From assembly GCF_000011105.1 (NCBI RefSeq), contig NC_000961.1:372001-436000 (forward strand): a DNA stretch of 64,000 nt, written 5' to 3'. Under the pieces are notes generated by a model, which was not told the DNA's origin, searched no databases, and saw only the letters and a program-made list of their open reading frames with translations. This DNA comes from Pyrococcus horikoshii OT3. Lineage in GTDB: Archaea; Methanobacteriota_B; Thermococci; Thermococcales; Thermococcaceae. This document shows positions 7,311 through 16,505 of the stretch, one piece after another (the stretch's first letter is position 1; every line of letters starts with the position of its first letter). The translations under genes and the position numbers were made by a program.

Positions 7311-8174
7311 ATGAGAATTGCAATAATAGGGGCAAATGGGCAATTAGGAACTGATCTCGTGGAGGTTTTTGGTAATGATCCAGAATTCGAAGTTGTTCCA
7401 TTAACGCATAAAGACCTTGACGTTACAATTCCGGAGAGTTTGAAAGTGCTAAAAGAAATTAAGCCAGATGTCCTTATTAATACTGCTGCTTACGTTAGGG
7501 TTGATGATGCAGAGCTTTATCCCGAAAAAGCCTTTGCCGTGAATGCAATTGGTGCTTTGAATGTTGCAAGGATTGCCAATGAGATTGATGCCGTTAATGT
7601 TTATATCAGCACGGATTACGTTTTCGATGGCGAAAAGGGGGAGCCATATACCGAAGAAGATGTGCCGAACCCGATAAATGTTTATGGTGTGAGTAAGTAT
7701 ACGGGAGAAATTTTCACCAGGAATTATTCTCCCAAGCATTACATAATTAGGGTGGCGAGCCTCTACGGGAAGGCCGGGGCGAGCGGTAAGGGCGGGAACT
7801 TTGTGGAGTGGGTGATTGAGAAGGCAAAGCATGGAGAAGAGCTCAAAATTGTGGACGACCAGTTCATGAGTCCAACCTATACCAAAGACGTTGCCAGAAC
7901 TTTGAAAGAGTTTTTAAAGCTGAGGTCGGAGTTTGGGGTTTACCATATGGTTAATGAGGGCTTTTGCTCGTGGTACGAGTTTACCGAGGCAATATTTGAT
8001 GTTTTAGGCTGGAATGTCGAGATAAAGCCCATAAAGTCAAACGAGCTCAACAGGCTGGCGAAGAGGCCAAGGTTCTCTGCGCTGAAGAATGAAAAGCTGG
8101 AAAAAATTGGGCTAAGAATGAGACATTGGAGAGAAGCCTTGGAAGAGTATTTAAAGGAGAAGGGTTACGTGTAG
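7311..8174 (+). CDS. rmlD: dTDP-4-dehydrorhamnose reductase
   Basis: It makes dTDP-L-rhamnose, the last step of the pathway, with NAD(P)H. The nucleotide-binding GANGQLG (7-13), STDYVFDG (100-107) and the Tyr125/Lys129 pair in YGVSKYTGE are present. The length of 287 residues is typical. The ATG at 7311 follows GGTGG, nine bases after rmlC. It closes the complete rml operon. Confidence 0.95.
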   Translation: MRIAIIGANGQLGTDLVEVFGNDPEFEVVPLTHKDLDVTIPESLKVLKEIKPDVLINTAAYVRVDDAELYPEKAFAVNAIGALNVARIANEIDAVNVYISTDYVFDGEKGEPYTEEDVPNPINVYGVSKYTGEIFTRNYSPKHYIIRVASLYGKAGASGKGGNFVEWVIEKAKHGEELKIVDDQFMSPTYTKDVARTLKEFLKLRSEFGVYHMVNEGFCSWYEFTEAIFDVLGWNVEIKPIKSNELNRLAKRPRFSALKNEKLEKIGLRMRHWREALEEYLKEKGYV

Positions 8175-8264
8175 AGGTCTTCGGATTAAGACGAGGCTCT
8201 CAAGAAGTACAGCGAATAGTCCCCCAATGTCTCCCATAGTGCTCCCATCCTTGGATGCTTTTTC

Positions 8265-8696
8265 TTGAGCTTTTCTACCAAGGAATTTTACCTCAGCAGA
8301 CCTCCATACATTGAAGCAAAAACTGAGATGGTGAAGTCGCTGTTCATTAACAGCTATCCTACGATGTTTAGAGTTTATTCTTTAGAGGACCTTCTTGCAA
8401 AGAAAATTGTTGCTCTATACAACCGTATGGAGGGCAAGGACATTTATGATGTCTTTCATACCCTCGACATGAAGTTTGAGATGGAAAAATTCCTGAAAGC
8501 GTTGGAGCTTAACACAAAGTTTTACCTCATCGAGGGAGATTTCTGGGACGAGTTAATCAGAAATTTAAGTCAGGCAAAGAAAAATGCCCTTCAGATCGGC
8601 AGTTCAACCAACCACTTTATTTCCAAGAGCCTCCGCCCGAACTAGGAGGAGCTAATTGAAAGCCTAGGCTTCAGGATAGAAGAACTTTTTAAATGA
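8265..8696 (+). pseudogene. AbiEii/AbiGii-type nucleotidyltransferase, C-terminal remnant
   Basis: The readable part corresponds to the second half of AbiEii-family proteins. EDLLAKKIVALYNR and GKDIYDVFH match the family's conserved Lys and Asp motifs. The N-terminal half with the nucleotidyltransferase GGT motif is missing upstream. A TAG at 8643-8645 interrupts the frame, which continues in phase (EELIESLGFRIEELFK) to a TGA at 8694. AbiE toxins transfer nucleotides to tRNA; this copy cannot be active. It lies where the island was rearranged, next to a truncated flippase. Confidence 0.75.
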
Positions 8697-8729
8697 CAGC
8701 CTTTAAAGCAAAGGAGGGAAGTGAGTCTC

Positions 8730-9008
8730 ATGAGTGAGTCAAGTCAGGCTTTGCAAAGGATTGTGAGGGGGACAGGGATAGTTTTTGCTGGGACTCTTAT
8801 TTTGATGTTCTTTGGATTTTTGAGTAGGGCTATAATGGCAAGGTACTTCTCTGTGAGCGAGTATGGAGTGTTTAACCTAGCTTTAACAGTTCTGAGCATC
8901 GTCCTTGTTGTGGCGACGCTGGGCTTTCAGAATTCTCTTCCCAAGGAAGTGGCGTTTTACAGGGAGAGGAAGCCTTCGAGAGTTAGAGAGCTGGTTCCAA
9001 TATTGTAA
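8730..9008 (+). pseudogene. Wzx-type polysaccharide flippase, N-terminal fragment
   Basis: Only about 92 residues remain of a protein normally 430-500 long. It keeps the first two membrane spans and MOP/PST flippase signs (FFGFLSRAIMARYFSVSEYGVFNLAL, in shorter terms RxxMARYFSxxEYG). The start ATG follows GGAAGTGA and looks functional, but the frame ends abruptly at 9008, just before a gene on the other strand. An intact but different flippase lies at 10263. It is probably the scar of a replaced export gene. Confidence 0.8.
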
Positions 9009-9037
9009 ACTATATTTTAAACTTCAGTCTTTGGACA

Positions 9038-10153
9038 TTAAATCTCAATGAAATCATTATATTTTTCGTCGTCCTTTGCAAATTCTTGGAGCCTTTTGGC
9101 TCTTTCGGCAAGGTAATCACAACCAGTCCTTTCCAAGGAGCTGATAAAGTTGTATGGTAAAACGTTCAAAAATTTCCTTAGTTCTTCTTTCTTTATTTCT
9201 GGAGGAACTTCTTGCAGTCTTTCTATTATTAACTCCAGTTCCAGTAAGCATTGGCTCAAAGCATGTTCAAGGTTTTTCTTGATTTCAGGGACAAAGTAGA
9301 GTGGATATAAGAATATAACAAGATCCGCAAAAATTACCCTAAAGATGGGCTCTATCATGTTTAATATCCATGTCGCTTCATTCTGACTTATTCTGCCACT
9401 CTCAAATTGATCAACTGTATACAGGGCGAGAGAACGCAATATGTGGGTTAATCCTTCGATAAATGCCAATATCGATTCGAACTCCGCTAAATCAGATTTT
9501 TCTATTCTCTTTTCCTCTATCTCCCTTGCCATGGTTTTTATTTTATTTGAAAAATTATTTCGCATATATTCCCCGATTTTTCTAAGGATGTATGCAGTAG
9601 CTCCTACGTTTTGTGATTGAATGCTTTTGGAAGATATTCTGTAGATTTTCCAAAGTGTATCCCCTTCCGTAATGCTATAGATTTTTAAGAACTTGTCAAT
9701 AAGCACTTTTGGATTGAACAGAATGAAAGAATCATATACAAAAAGAGGGAGGATTATGAGATTAAATGTGCCCCATATGTATGCCAAGCGTAGTGAAGAG
9801 GGGTTAAGGTTTCCTGCATTTTGTAACAATGTTAACATCAGGACAATTGAAGCTGCATAAGAAATAAATACCAGCCAGAATTCAATGTTTTTGCGATATA
9901 CGTTGAGAACAACTTCTGAATACTCTTTTAGTGTGAGCTGAACTCCCACAAGCATCATGGTTATGTATATAGCTATAATTGTTCCCTCCACTTGGGCCAA
10001 TGCACTCAGGAAGTATCTAATATCCTCTGGATCAACATTTTGAAAGAATCCGAGCTCTAAAAAGATATACACTATCTCCACACTTATTATAAGGGACAGG
10101 ATATAGGATGGCAGGGGTTCATGTTCTTTTAGTGCCCTTATTAATCCGTGCAT
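9038..10153 (-). CDS. Membrane protein with four N-terminal spans, unknown function
   Basis: At 371 residues it shows four hydrophobic stretches in the first 160 residues (starting about 17, 55, 90 and 125). A long, mostly helical cytoplasmic-type domain follows, with several charged heptads (EIEEKRIEKSDLAEFESILAF). The layout recalls DUF2254-like membrane proteins, but I see no decisive motif. It lies on the opposite strand, between a flippase fragment and the intact flippase, so it may have come with the rearrangement. Nothing ties it directly to polysaccharide synthesis. Confidence 0.65.
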   Translation of the reverse strand: MHGLIRALKEHEPLPSYILSLIISVEIVYIFLELGFFQNVDPEDIRYFLSALAQVEGTIIAIYITMMLVGVQLTLKEYSEVVLNVYRKNIEFWLVFISYAASIVLMLTLLQNAGNLNPSSLRLAYIWGTFNLIILPLFVYDSFILFNPKVLIDKFLKIYSITEGDTLWKIYRISSKSIQSQNVGATAYILRKIGEYMRNNFSNKIKTMAREIEEKRIEKSDLAEFESILAFIEGLTHILRSLALYTVDQFESGRISQNEATWILNMIEPIFRVIFADLVIFLYPLYFVPEIKKNLEHALSQCLLELELIIERLQEVPPEIKKEELRKFLNVLPYNFISSLERTGCDYLAERAKRLQEFAKDDEKYNDFIEI

Positions 10154-10262
10154 GAGGATATTAAGAAGTTTTTGACTTAAAAGCGTTAGTACTAAGAGAG
10201 CAGATAATACAGCAATTTTAAAAAGCTAAGTATTTCATCAAATTTTTGAGCGAGGTGCAATC

Positions 10263-11561
10263 ATGAACACAGTCCAGAGAATTGCAAAGAATATGGCTGT
10301 GCTATTTCTTGCCAGAATCGTTAGTATGCTATTCGGATTTTTCTATGTGATGTATACTGCAAGACATTTGGGTCCGGCGAATTATGGTATCCTATCATTT
10401 GCCTTAGCTTTAAATGGCATATTTGGGGTTATCGCCAACTTTGGCCTTGATCCTTTGACCGTCAGAGAGGTTGCGAGAGATAAGACCCTGGCAAGGAAAT
10501 ATCTTGCAAATGGACTTGTACTGAAGCTGTTATTCGGAACACTAACATTTTTGATTGTTTTTGTAGTTGTGAATCTCTTAGGCTATCCCGAAATCACGAG
10601 AAAAGTTGTATACATAATAACCCTGTCTACTATCATTGCAGGACTAAATAATCTGTTCAATGACATCTATCAAGCGTTTGAGAGAATGGAGTTTATATCC
10701 ATCGGGCAGATTCTGCAGAGTGTGTGTTCTTTGATTTTTGCGATAATTGCGATAAAGCTCGGCTTGAACGTGGTGTATTTTGCGGTGATTTATCTTATTG
10801 TGAATTCGATTGTTTTGGGGTATCATGTCGTTATAACAACCTGGAAGTTTTTAAAGCCAAAGATTGAGGTTGATTTCAACTTTTGGAAAAGCGTTGTAAG
10901 GGAAGCGTGGCCGTTTGCTGTGACATCTATTTTTGTATCAATTTATTATCAAATTGACATTGTGATGCTCTCTTATATGAAAGGAGACAAAATTGTTGGA
11001 TGGTATAATGCAGCATATAGACTAGTATTGATATTATTAATTATCCCACAAATTTATTTTGCTACTGTCTATCCAGTAATGTCAAAATTTTATAGTATTT
11101 CAAAGGATAGCCTTAGGTCCATCTTTGAACGCTCTTTCAAATATATGATGATAATTGGTATTTCAATTGGTCTTGGAATAACGTTATTGGCTGATAAGAT
11201 TATTCTATTAGTCTATGGAGATGAGTTCGCGCCAGCAACAATTGCTTTACAGATTTTAGTCTGGTCAGAAGTTATATCTTTTGTGAATATAGTTTTTGCT
11301 AATCTCTTAAATGCAACTAATAATTCATTACTAAACACTAAACAAACACTAATTTCAGCTATTTTAAATGTGATACTCAATTTCATCCTAATCCCCAAGT
11401 ATAGCTACATTGGTGCTGGTTTAGCAACAGTATTAACAAAAATAGTATCTTTAATAATACTCATAAAATTTATTAAAAGGTTAGACTTTATGCCAAGATT
11501 GAAATGGTTTGACAAGGAAGATATAGAAATATTTAAGACTGTTTTAGGACTAAGGAGGTGA
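10263..11561 (+). CDS. Wzx-type polysaccharide flippase
   Basis: At 432 residues with about 12-14 predicted spans, it is a MOP-superfamily exporter that flips lipid-linked oligosaccharide across the membrane. The N-terminal pattern LARIVSMLFGFFYVMYTARHLGP with NYGILSFALAL is characteristic. It starts at an ATG after GAGGTG and is followed by the next gene with overlapping stop and ribosome site. It belongs to a different subfamily from the fragment at 8730. It is the first gene of the AT-rich glycan operon that runs to 20 kb. Confidence 0.88.
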   Translation: MNTVQRIAKNMAVLFLARIVSMLFGFFYVMYTARHLGPANYGILSFALALNGIFGVIANFGLDPLTVREVARDKTLARKYLANGLVLKLLFGTLTFLIVFVVVNLLGYPEITRKVVYIITLSTIIAGLNNLFNDIYQAFERMEFISIGQILQSVCSLIFAIIAIKLGLNVVYFAVIYLIVNSIVLGYHVVITTWKFLKPKIEVDFNFWKSVVREAWPFAVTSIFVSIYYQIDIVMLSYMKGDKIVGWYNAAYRLVLILLIIPQIYFATVYPVMSKFYSISKDSLRSIFERSFKYMMIIGISIGLGITLLADKIILLVYGDEFAPATIALQILVWSEVISFVNIVFANLLNATNNSLLNTKQTLISAILNVILNFILIPKYSYIGAGLATVLTKIVSLIILIKFIKRLDFMPRLKWFDKEDIEIFKTVLGLRR

Positions 11562-11566
11562 AGAAA

Positions 11567-12928
11567 ATGACCTTTGCAATTTATTTTTCAAAGAAATATA
11601 ATGTATACCTAAAAAATTCCGAAGAATTTTTGCCTTATATGAACCCACAATTCTATTTCTATAACTATGATACAAGCCTTCTAGAGAAGATAAATATGTT
11701 GCAAGCTAAACTTAACTATTTAATCCAAGCTTTGAGTAATGGAAGTTACTTTGATATTAAATCAGTATTATTTAACTCGTTAAATACTATTAATATCTCA
11801 TATATTAGGAATGATTTACTTTTTATTAAATATTTGTTAGAGAGCATAGAAAGTACCGAGAAAACAGAAAATAAAAAAGAAGTATTGTATATCTCATCAG
11901 TAATAAATAATATCTGTACAAAGAAAAAAGCACACATCTTTGAGGTTTTATTCATTATCAAATATATATATCAGTTACTACATAACTACGTAGACTTATT
12001 TGATTTAAAAAATAGAACTAAAATAATTAATGTCAAAACCAGAGCTATGGAAAATCTCAATGACCTTCCTGCTACAGTATCACCCATATTGCTGTCTTTA
12101 AAGGGGTATGTCTCAAATAATCTAAAGGACTACATAGTCGATTTCTATATTCATGGAAGCATATCAACAAAAGACTTTACCAAGTTTAGTGACTTAGATA
12201 CTGCAATAATATTAAAAGATGACACGCTTTTAGACATTGATAAGTTTGCAAGGTTTCTCAAAAGTAATTTTCGTTCCATAAAGTATTGCTATCAATTTAA
12301 CTTGTTGCATCACCATGGACATTACATATTAACTGAGCGTGATCTTCAATATTATAATCAGGCTGTATTACCAGCAGAAGTATTTAGATATTCAACTCCA
12401 CTATTTGGGAATGAAGAGATAAGATTTAATGTTAGAGATTCTACATTTGAACATTTTAGCTTGGTATGGAATGTGATTCAATATTTCAGAAGAAGTTACG
12501 TTTTACATTTCAAGAATATTAACAATATGTATAAATTTAGGTTTTTCGTAGCAACTATTTTATTTCTCCCCGTGATTTTTCTCGAAACTAAGGGGATTTA
12601 TGTATATAAAAAATACTCATTTGATTTAGCAAAGAGGTATTTCTCTACTGAAGAATGGGAAGCAGTTGAAATTGCCAGCGAATTTTGGAGGAACTGGGAT
12701 TATAAACCGCCATTTCTAGTTAGATTAAGTTCAATTATCTCCTTAAGGCTTATGCACAACTATAAGATATTTGACTCATTTTTAGCAAATTATCCAAGTA
12801 AATTACCATCATCAATTCAAAAGACAATTTCAAGAGAAAAATTTTTTGAAAAGTCTATAATTTTTAGTGAAGCTATAGCAGATGACTTATATCATTCCTT
12901 TATAAAACTGTGGAGGTGGAACCGATGA
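11567..12928 (+). CDS. Nucleotidyltransferase-fold protein 1, unknown substrate
   Basis: The protein has 453 residues. In its middle, about residue 195-225, HGSISTKDFTKFSDLDTAII matches the polymerase-beta type motif (G-S, about 12 residues, then D-x-D). This is seen in nucleotidyltransferases such as MNT and CCA enzymes. The N-terminal 180 residues are helical; after the motif come HHHGHYILTERDL and LFGNEEI. The ATG at 11567 follows GGAGGTGA inside the flippase end. The next gene (start 12925) overlaps by four bases and has the same motif. It could transfer a nucleotidyl group to a glycan or protein. Very AT-rich. Confidence 0.75.
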   Translation: MTFAIYFSKKYNVYLKNSEEFLPYMNPQFYFYNYDTSLLEKINMLQAKLNYLIQALSNGSYFDIKSVLFNSLNTINISYIRNDLLFIKYLLESIESTEKTENKKEVLYISSVINNICTKKKAHIFEVLFIIKYIYQLLHNYVDLFDLKNRTKIINVKTRAMENLNDLPATVSPILLSLKGYVSNNLKDYIVDFYIHGSISTKDFTKFSDLDTAIILKDDTLLDIDKFARFLKSNFRSIKYCYQFNLLHHHGHYILTERDLQYYNQAVLPAEVFRYSTPLFGNEEIRFNVRDSTFEHFSLVWNVIQYFRRSYVLHFKNINNMYKFRFFVATILFLPVIFLETKGIYVYKKYSFDLAKRYFSTEEWEAVEIASEFWRNWDYKPPFLVRLSSIISLRLMHNYKIFDSFLANYPSKLPSSIQKTISREKFFEKSIIFSEAIADDLYHSFIKLWRWNR

Positions 12929-14079
12929 GAGAATTTTATTTTTATGGATACCCTACTCAGCTTTCGATTTCTACATATGAGGAAGTTCTAAGTGAGTATG
13001 TAGATTTAATTTCTCAAGATGACAACGTCTTAGCAGTGTATCAAAGTGGAAGCATTTCTGTCCCAGGCATCTCAGATTTAGACATTTTCATAGTGTTGGA
13101 TGATCCCTTTAATAAAAATACAATAGAGGTACTTAGGAACTGGAGAAGAGATATGACATCAAGATACATATTTTACCATTCACCATTTATTATATCAAAA
13201 GAAGATTTCCCCAGCATAAAATATGTCCATACAGCATTTAATTTGAGAAGGATATATGGTAGTGAGATACCAATTATAAATCCTAGCAATGATGAGATAA
13301 CCTTTATTAAAATCCTAAATATCCTAGATTGGTCTTATATATTGACAGTTTCTCTTTCAGAAATGTTCCTTCGTCGTAAGATACATATGCGAACAGCACT
13401 AATGACACTTGGAAGTGTGGCTCATACTCTTGCACTTGCTCAAGATATTCTGGGATGCAAAGATTATAGAAAAATTATTCGTTCTATACGGGCTTTCCGT
13501 AGAAACTTTTTTAAGCTCCCAGACCATGGATACAAGTATAGAATGCCTGATTTAATAATAAAATCGTTTGAGGCTCTCATAGATATAGTCAAGCACGTAA
13601 CAGAGTATATGTTGAGTATGGAATACATATATTATGATGTACATAAAAATATTAAATTACAAGTAAGACCTGATTTAATTATTAACTTTAAAAGCTATAA
13701 AAGCACTTATGATATCTATAATGGTAAATTAATTAAAGTATTAGCTATACCAATAATTGCCATTGAACTTCCAAATACATTTTTGATCATTAATTCAGAA
13801 TACTCTAAATATTGCTCACAAGGTATTCTAAAAGTTTATAGAATTAACTCTTACTACAATTTGCATTTAGATAATGACTTTAAACATGTTATTCAAAAGA
13901 GAATGACACTTTTTAATAAGATAATTAAATATATTCCAGAAGATTTTACACAATACATTCCAATAAATTTTTATTCTAAACAAGACCTCTGCAGCAACTC
14001 GTACTTTATTAGAACAATATTTAGGACAGTAATTAACGAATTAAAATATTTAGCAAATCAATTTAGATTCAAGAGGTGA
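12925..14079 (+). CDS. Nucleotidyltransferase-fold protein 2, unknown substrate
   Basis: The protein has 384 residues. Near the N-terminus (about 40-60) SGSISVPGISDLDIFIVL is the G-S…D-x-D active-site motif. A following region (SPFIISKEDF, then RRIYGSEI) matches in layout the protein encoded just upstream, so the two look like distant relatives. The ATG overlaps the previous stop (ATGA) and GGAGGTGG precedes it, indicating translational coupling. The two probably act together. The role is unknown; the operon suggests modification of the exported polysaccharide or its lipid carrier. Confidence 0.75.
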   Translation: MREFYFYGYPTQLSISTYEEVLSEYVDLISQDDNVLAVYQSGSISVPGISDLDIFIVLDDPFNKNTIEVLRNWRRDMTSRYIFYHSPFIISKEDFPSIKYVHTAFNLRRIYGSEIPIINPSNDEITFIKILNILDWSYILTVSLSEMFLRRKIHMRTALMTLGSVAHTLALAQDILGCKDYRKIIRSIRAFRRNFFKLPDHGYKYRMPDLIIKSFEALIDIVKHVTEYMLSMEYIYYDVHKNIKLQVRPDLIINFKSYKSTYDIYNGKLIKVLAIPIIAIELPNTFLIINSEYSKYCSQGILKVYRINSYYNLHLDNDFKHVIQKRMTLFNKIIKYIPEDFTQYIPINFYSKQDLCSNSYFIRTIFRTVINELKYLANQFRFKR

Positions 14080-14086
14080 TAACACA

Positions 14087-15133
14087 ATGAAAATTTCAGC
14101 CGTTGTAGTCACGTTCAATCGTAAAAAACTCCTTTTAGAGTGTCTAAATGCTCTCAGAAACCAAACATACCCATTAGATGCTATTTTTATAATAGATGGG
14201 CCTTCAACTGACGGAACTCCTGAAGCTCTGTTAGAGTGTGGATACATTAAAGAGCTTCCTCCAAAAAAAGGCAACTGGTCATGGGAAACAAAAAACGTTA
14301 TTTACAGCCCAATTAACAATAAGCCTATAAAAGTTTATTACGTTAGGCTTTATAAGGATGTAGGAGGTTCAGGTGGGTTCTATGAGGGGGTAAAACGAGC
14401 CTATGAAGAAGGATATAATTGGATTTGGTTAATGGACGACGATGCAGAGCCAAGAGAGGATGCGTTGGAGAAATTGATAAGGTATATGAATCTACCGGGA
14501 GTTATTGCATTGGCCCCTACAGTAATTCGACCAACTGGGGAGATATCCAAGCCCCACAGAGGTATTTTATGTTTTAAGAAGATTTTTCCGATGATTCAAA
14601 TTCCTTTGGATGAGTCTAAATACAAAAGTAATCAGCCAGTTCAAATCGACTTTGTATCGTTTGTAGGTCCACTAATAAAACGGGATGCAATTAAAATTGT
14701 AGGGTTTCCTAAAAAAGAGTTCTTTATACATCATGACGATGTTGAATATTCTATTCGATTGAGAACCGTTGGAAAAATATATCTAATTCCAGACAGTGTG
14801 ATAATTCATAAAGAAAATATAAAGAAAACAAGTTTAATCAAAAAGAGATTTCTGGGAAAGACAATATACAGAATACCGTATAACAAGCTTTGGAAAACTT
14901 ATTACGGGACTAGAAACTTAACATATCTTGGTAGGATATATTCAAAAAGCAAGTTTAAATTCTATTTTAAGTTACTAAAACGATGGGCAGTCTCTGTTGG
15001 TGCAATAATTCTATTCGACGATCATAAGATCAAGCGCATTCAGTTTATAACCTCTGCATATCTTGATGGTCTTAGGGGTAAGTTTGATAACGAAAAACCC
15101 AAAAGAATACTGTATGGAGGGAAGAAGGAATGA
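14087..15133 (+). CDS. GlfT-like GT2 glycosyltransferase
   Basis: This GT-A fold enzyme has 348 residues. It has VVVTFNRKKLL at the start, the VGGSGGFYEG block (about residue 92-101) and WIWLMDDDAEP with the metal-binding Asp cluster (about 114-124). HHDDVEYSIRL comes later with the candidate base. These motifs mark the subgroup that includes galactofuranosyl- and rhamnosyltransferases. The next gene, overlapping by four bases, encodes a UDP-galactopyranose-mutase-like flavoprotein, which makes galactofuranose the best substrate guess. The acceptor is unknown. Confidence 0.85.
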   Translation: MKISAVVVTFNRKKLLLECLNALRNQTYPLDAIFIIDGPSTDGTPEALLECGYIKELPPKKGNWSWETKNVIYSPINNKPIKVYYVRLYKDVGGSGGFYEGVKRAYEEGYNWIWLMDDDAEPREDALEKLIRYMNLPGVIALAPTVIRPTGEISKPHRGILCFKKIFPMIQIPLDESKYKSNQPVQIDFVSFVGPLIKRDAIKIVGFPKKEFFIHHDDVEYSIRLRTVGKIYLIPDSVIIHKENIKKTSLIKKRFLGKTIYRIPYNKLWKTYYGTRNLTYLGRIYSKSKFKFYFKLLKRWAVSVGAIILFDDHKIKRIQFITSAYLDGLRGKFDNEKPKRILYGGKKE

Positions 15134-16452
15134 AAATTGGAATCCTTGGTGGCGGTTTGGCAGGGCTTTCCTTAGGATACTTCCTTAACCAAAGGGGTTA
15201 TGATTTCACAATCCTCGAAAAGAGCTCAGAAACATCCGGATTGTTAAAATCAGTTCAGATTGATGGGTTTACCTTTGACGTGGGTGGCTCTCATATTATC
15301 TTCTCAAAGGACCGTGAGATACTCAACTTCATGGTTTCATTGCTTAGAGACAATGTTGTGAAAAACCGCAGGAACACCAAAATCCTTTACAAGGGACACT
15401 ACGTAAAGTATCCCTTTGAAAATGGCTTGGCTGACCTACCAAAGCAAGACAACTTTGAATGTTTATATCATTTTATCCAAAACCTCATCGCAAAAGAGAA
15501 AGGACTATTGAAACCTCCAAGAAACATGAAGGAATGGTTCTATTATATGTTCGGCAGAGGAATTGCAGAAAAATACTTGATACCTTACAACGAGAAGATC
15601 TGGAAATATCCCTTAGAGAAAATGAGCACGGTATGGGTCGAGAGAATACCCCAACCACCAGTTGAGGACATAATAAAGTCCTCTCTTGGGATTCCAACTG
15701 AGGGCTACGCCCACCAGCTTTACTTCTACTATCCAAAAGTTGGAGGGATACAAAGCTTAGCAAAAGCCTTTGAAGAGCCAATAAAAGACAAAGTAATTAC
15801 AAACTTTGAAGTCAAGAAGATAAAAAAGGAGGATGGAAAATGGATTGTATCTAATGGAAATAAGGAATTTGGATTCAACAAGATAATTTCTACCATTCCA
15901 CTGCAAGAGCTGATTAAAGCCCTAGAAGACGTGTCTATGGAAGTTATCGAGGCCGTGAATAATTTGAAGTTCAATTCACTAATAACGGTTGGCATAGGAG
16001 TTGATAAGCCCAAGCTTAATGACTTTTCATGGTTGTATATCCCAGACAAGGATGTTTTAACCCATAGGGTTAGCTTTCCTTCGAACTACTCACCTTATGT
16101 AGCCCCTCAAGGGAAGTTTTCAGTTCTGGCTGAAATAACTTATAGAGAAGGAGACGAGATCAGCAAAATGAAAGACAAAGAAATTGCAGAGAGGACAGTA
16201 GAAGATTTGGATAGACTTGGGATAATTAACAAAGACGATGTAATCTTGACGACTGTGTATAGATTCAAATATGCTTATGTAATCTACGACCTAGAATACA
16301 AGAAAAACCTTAAAACGATCTTCGCTTATTTAAAGACCGTAGGAATCGACAGCATCGGCAGGTTTGGGGGCTGGGAGTATGCGAATATGGATGCAGTAGT
16401 TAAAACAGTGATGGAATATGTCAAAAACCAGATCGGGAGTAACTGGGCATAA
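15130..16452 (+). CDS. UDP-galactopyranose mutase-like FAD protein
   Basis: This FAD-dependent protein of 440 residues starts with the dinucleotide motif GILGGGLAGLSLGY (3-16). It then has ETSGLLKS and FDVGGSHIIF, as in UDP-galactopyranose mutase and related protoporphyrinogen-oxidase-like enzymes. The FAD domain closes with GRFGGWEYANMDAV near the C-terminus, where such proteins bind the flavin. It overlaps the GlfT-like gene by four bases. UDP-galactopyranose mutase would supply UDP-galactofuranose. Other amine-oxidase-like roles remain possible. Confidence 0.8.
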   Translation: MKIGILGGGLAGLSLGYFLNQRGYDFTILEKSSETSGLLKSVQIDGFTFDVGGSHIIFSKDREILNFMVSLLRDNVVKNRRNTKILYKGHYVKYPFENGLADLPKQDNFECLYHFIQNLIAKEKGLLKPPRNMKEWFYYMFGRGIAEKYLIPYNEKIWKYPLEKMSTVWVERIPQPPVEDIIKSSLGIPTEGYAHQLYFYYPKVGGIQSLAKAFEEPIKDKVITNFEVKKIKKEDGKWIVSNGNKEFGFNKIISTIPLQELIKALEDVSMEVIEAVNNLKFNSLITVGIGVDKPKLNDFSWLYIPDKDVLTHRVSFPSNYSPYVAPQGKFSVLAEITYREGDEISKMKDKEIAERTVEDLDRLGIINKDDVILTTVYRFKYAYVIYDLEYKKNLKTIFAYLKTVGIDSIGRFGGWEYANMDAVVKTVMEYVKNQIGSNWA

Positions 16453-16505
16453 GAGAAATGGAAATCCGGAATTTATCTAAGTTAAGCAGAAATACGGTGA
16501 GCTTA

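Noticed and set aside
7449-7832. Minus-strand frame of 127 residues under rmlD
   Set aside because: It is a shadow of the well-conserved rmlD gene and resembles no family.
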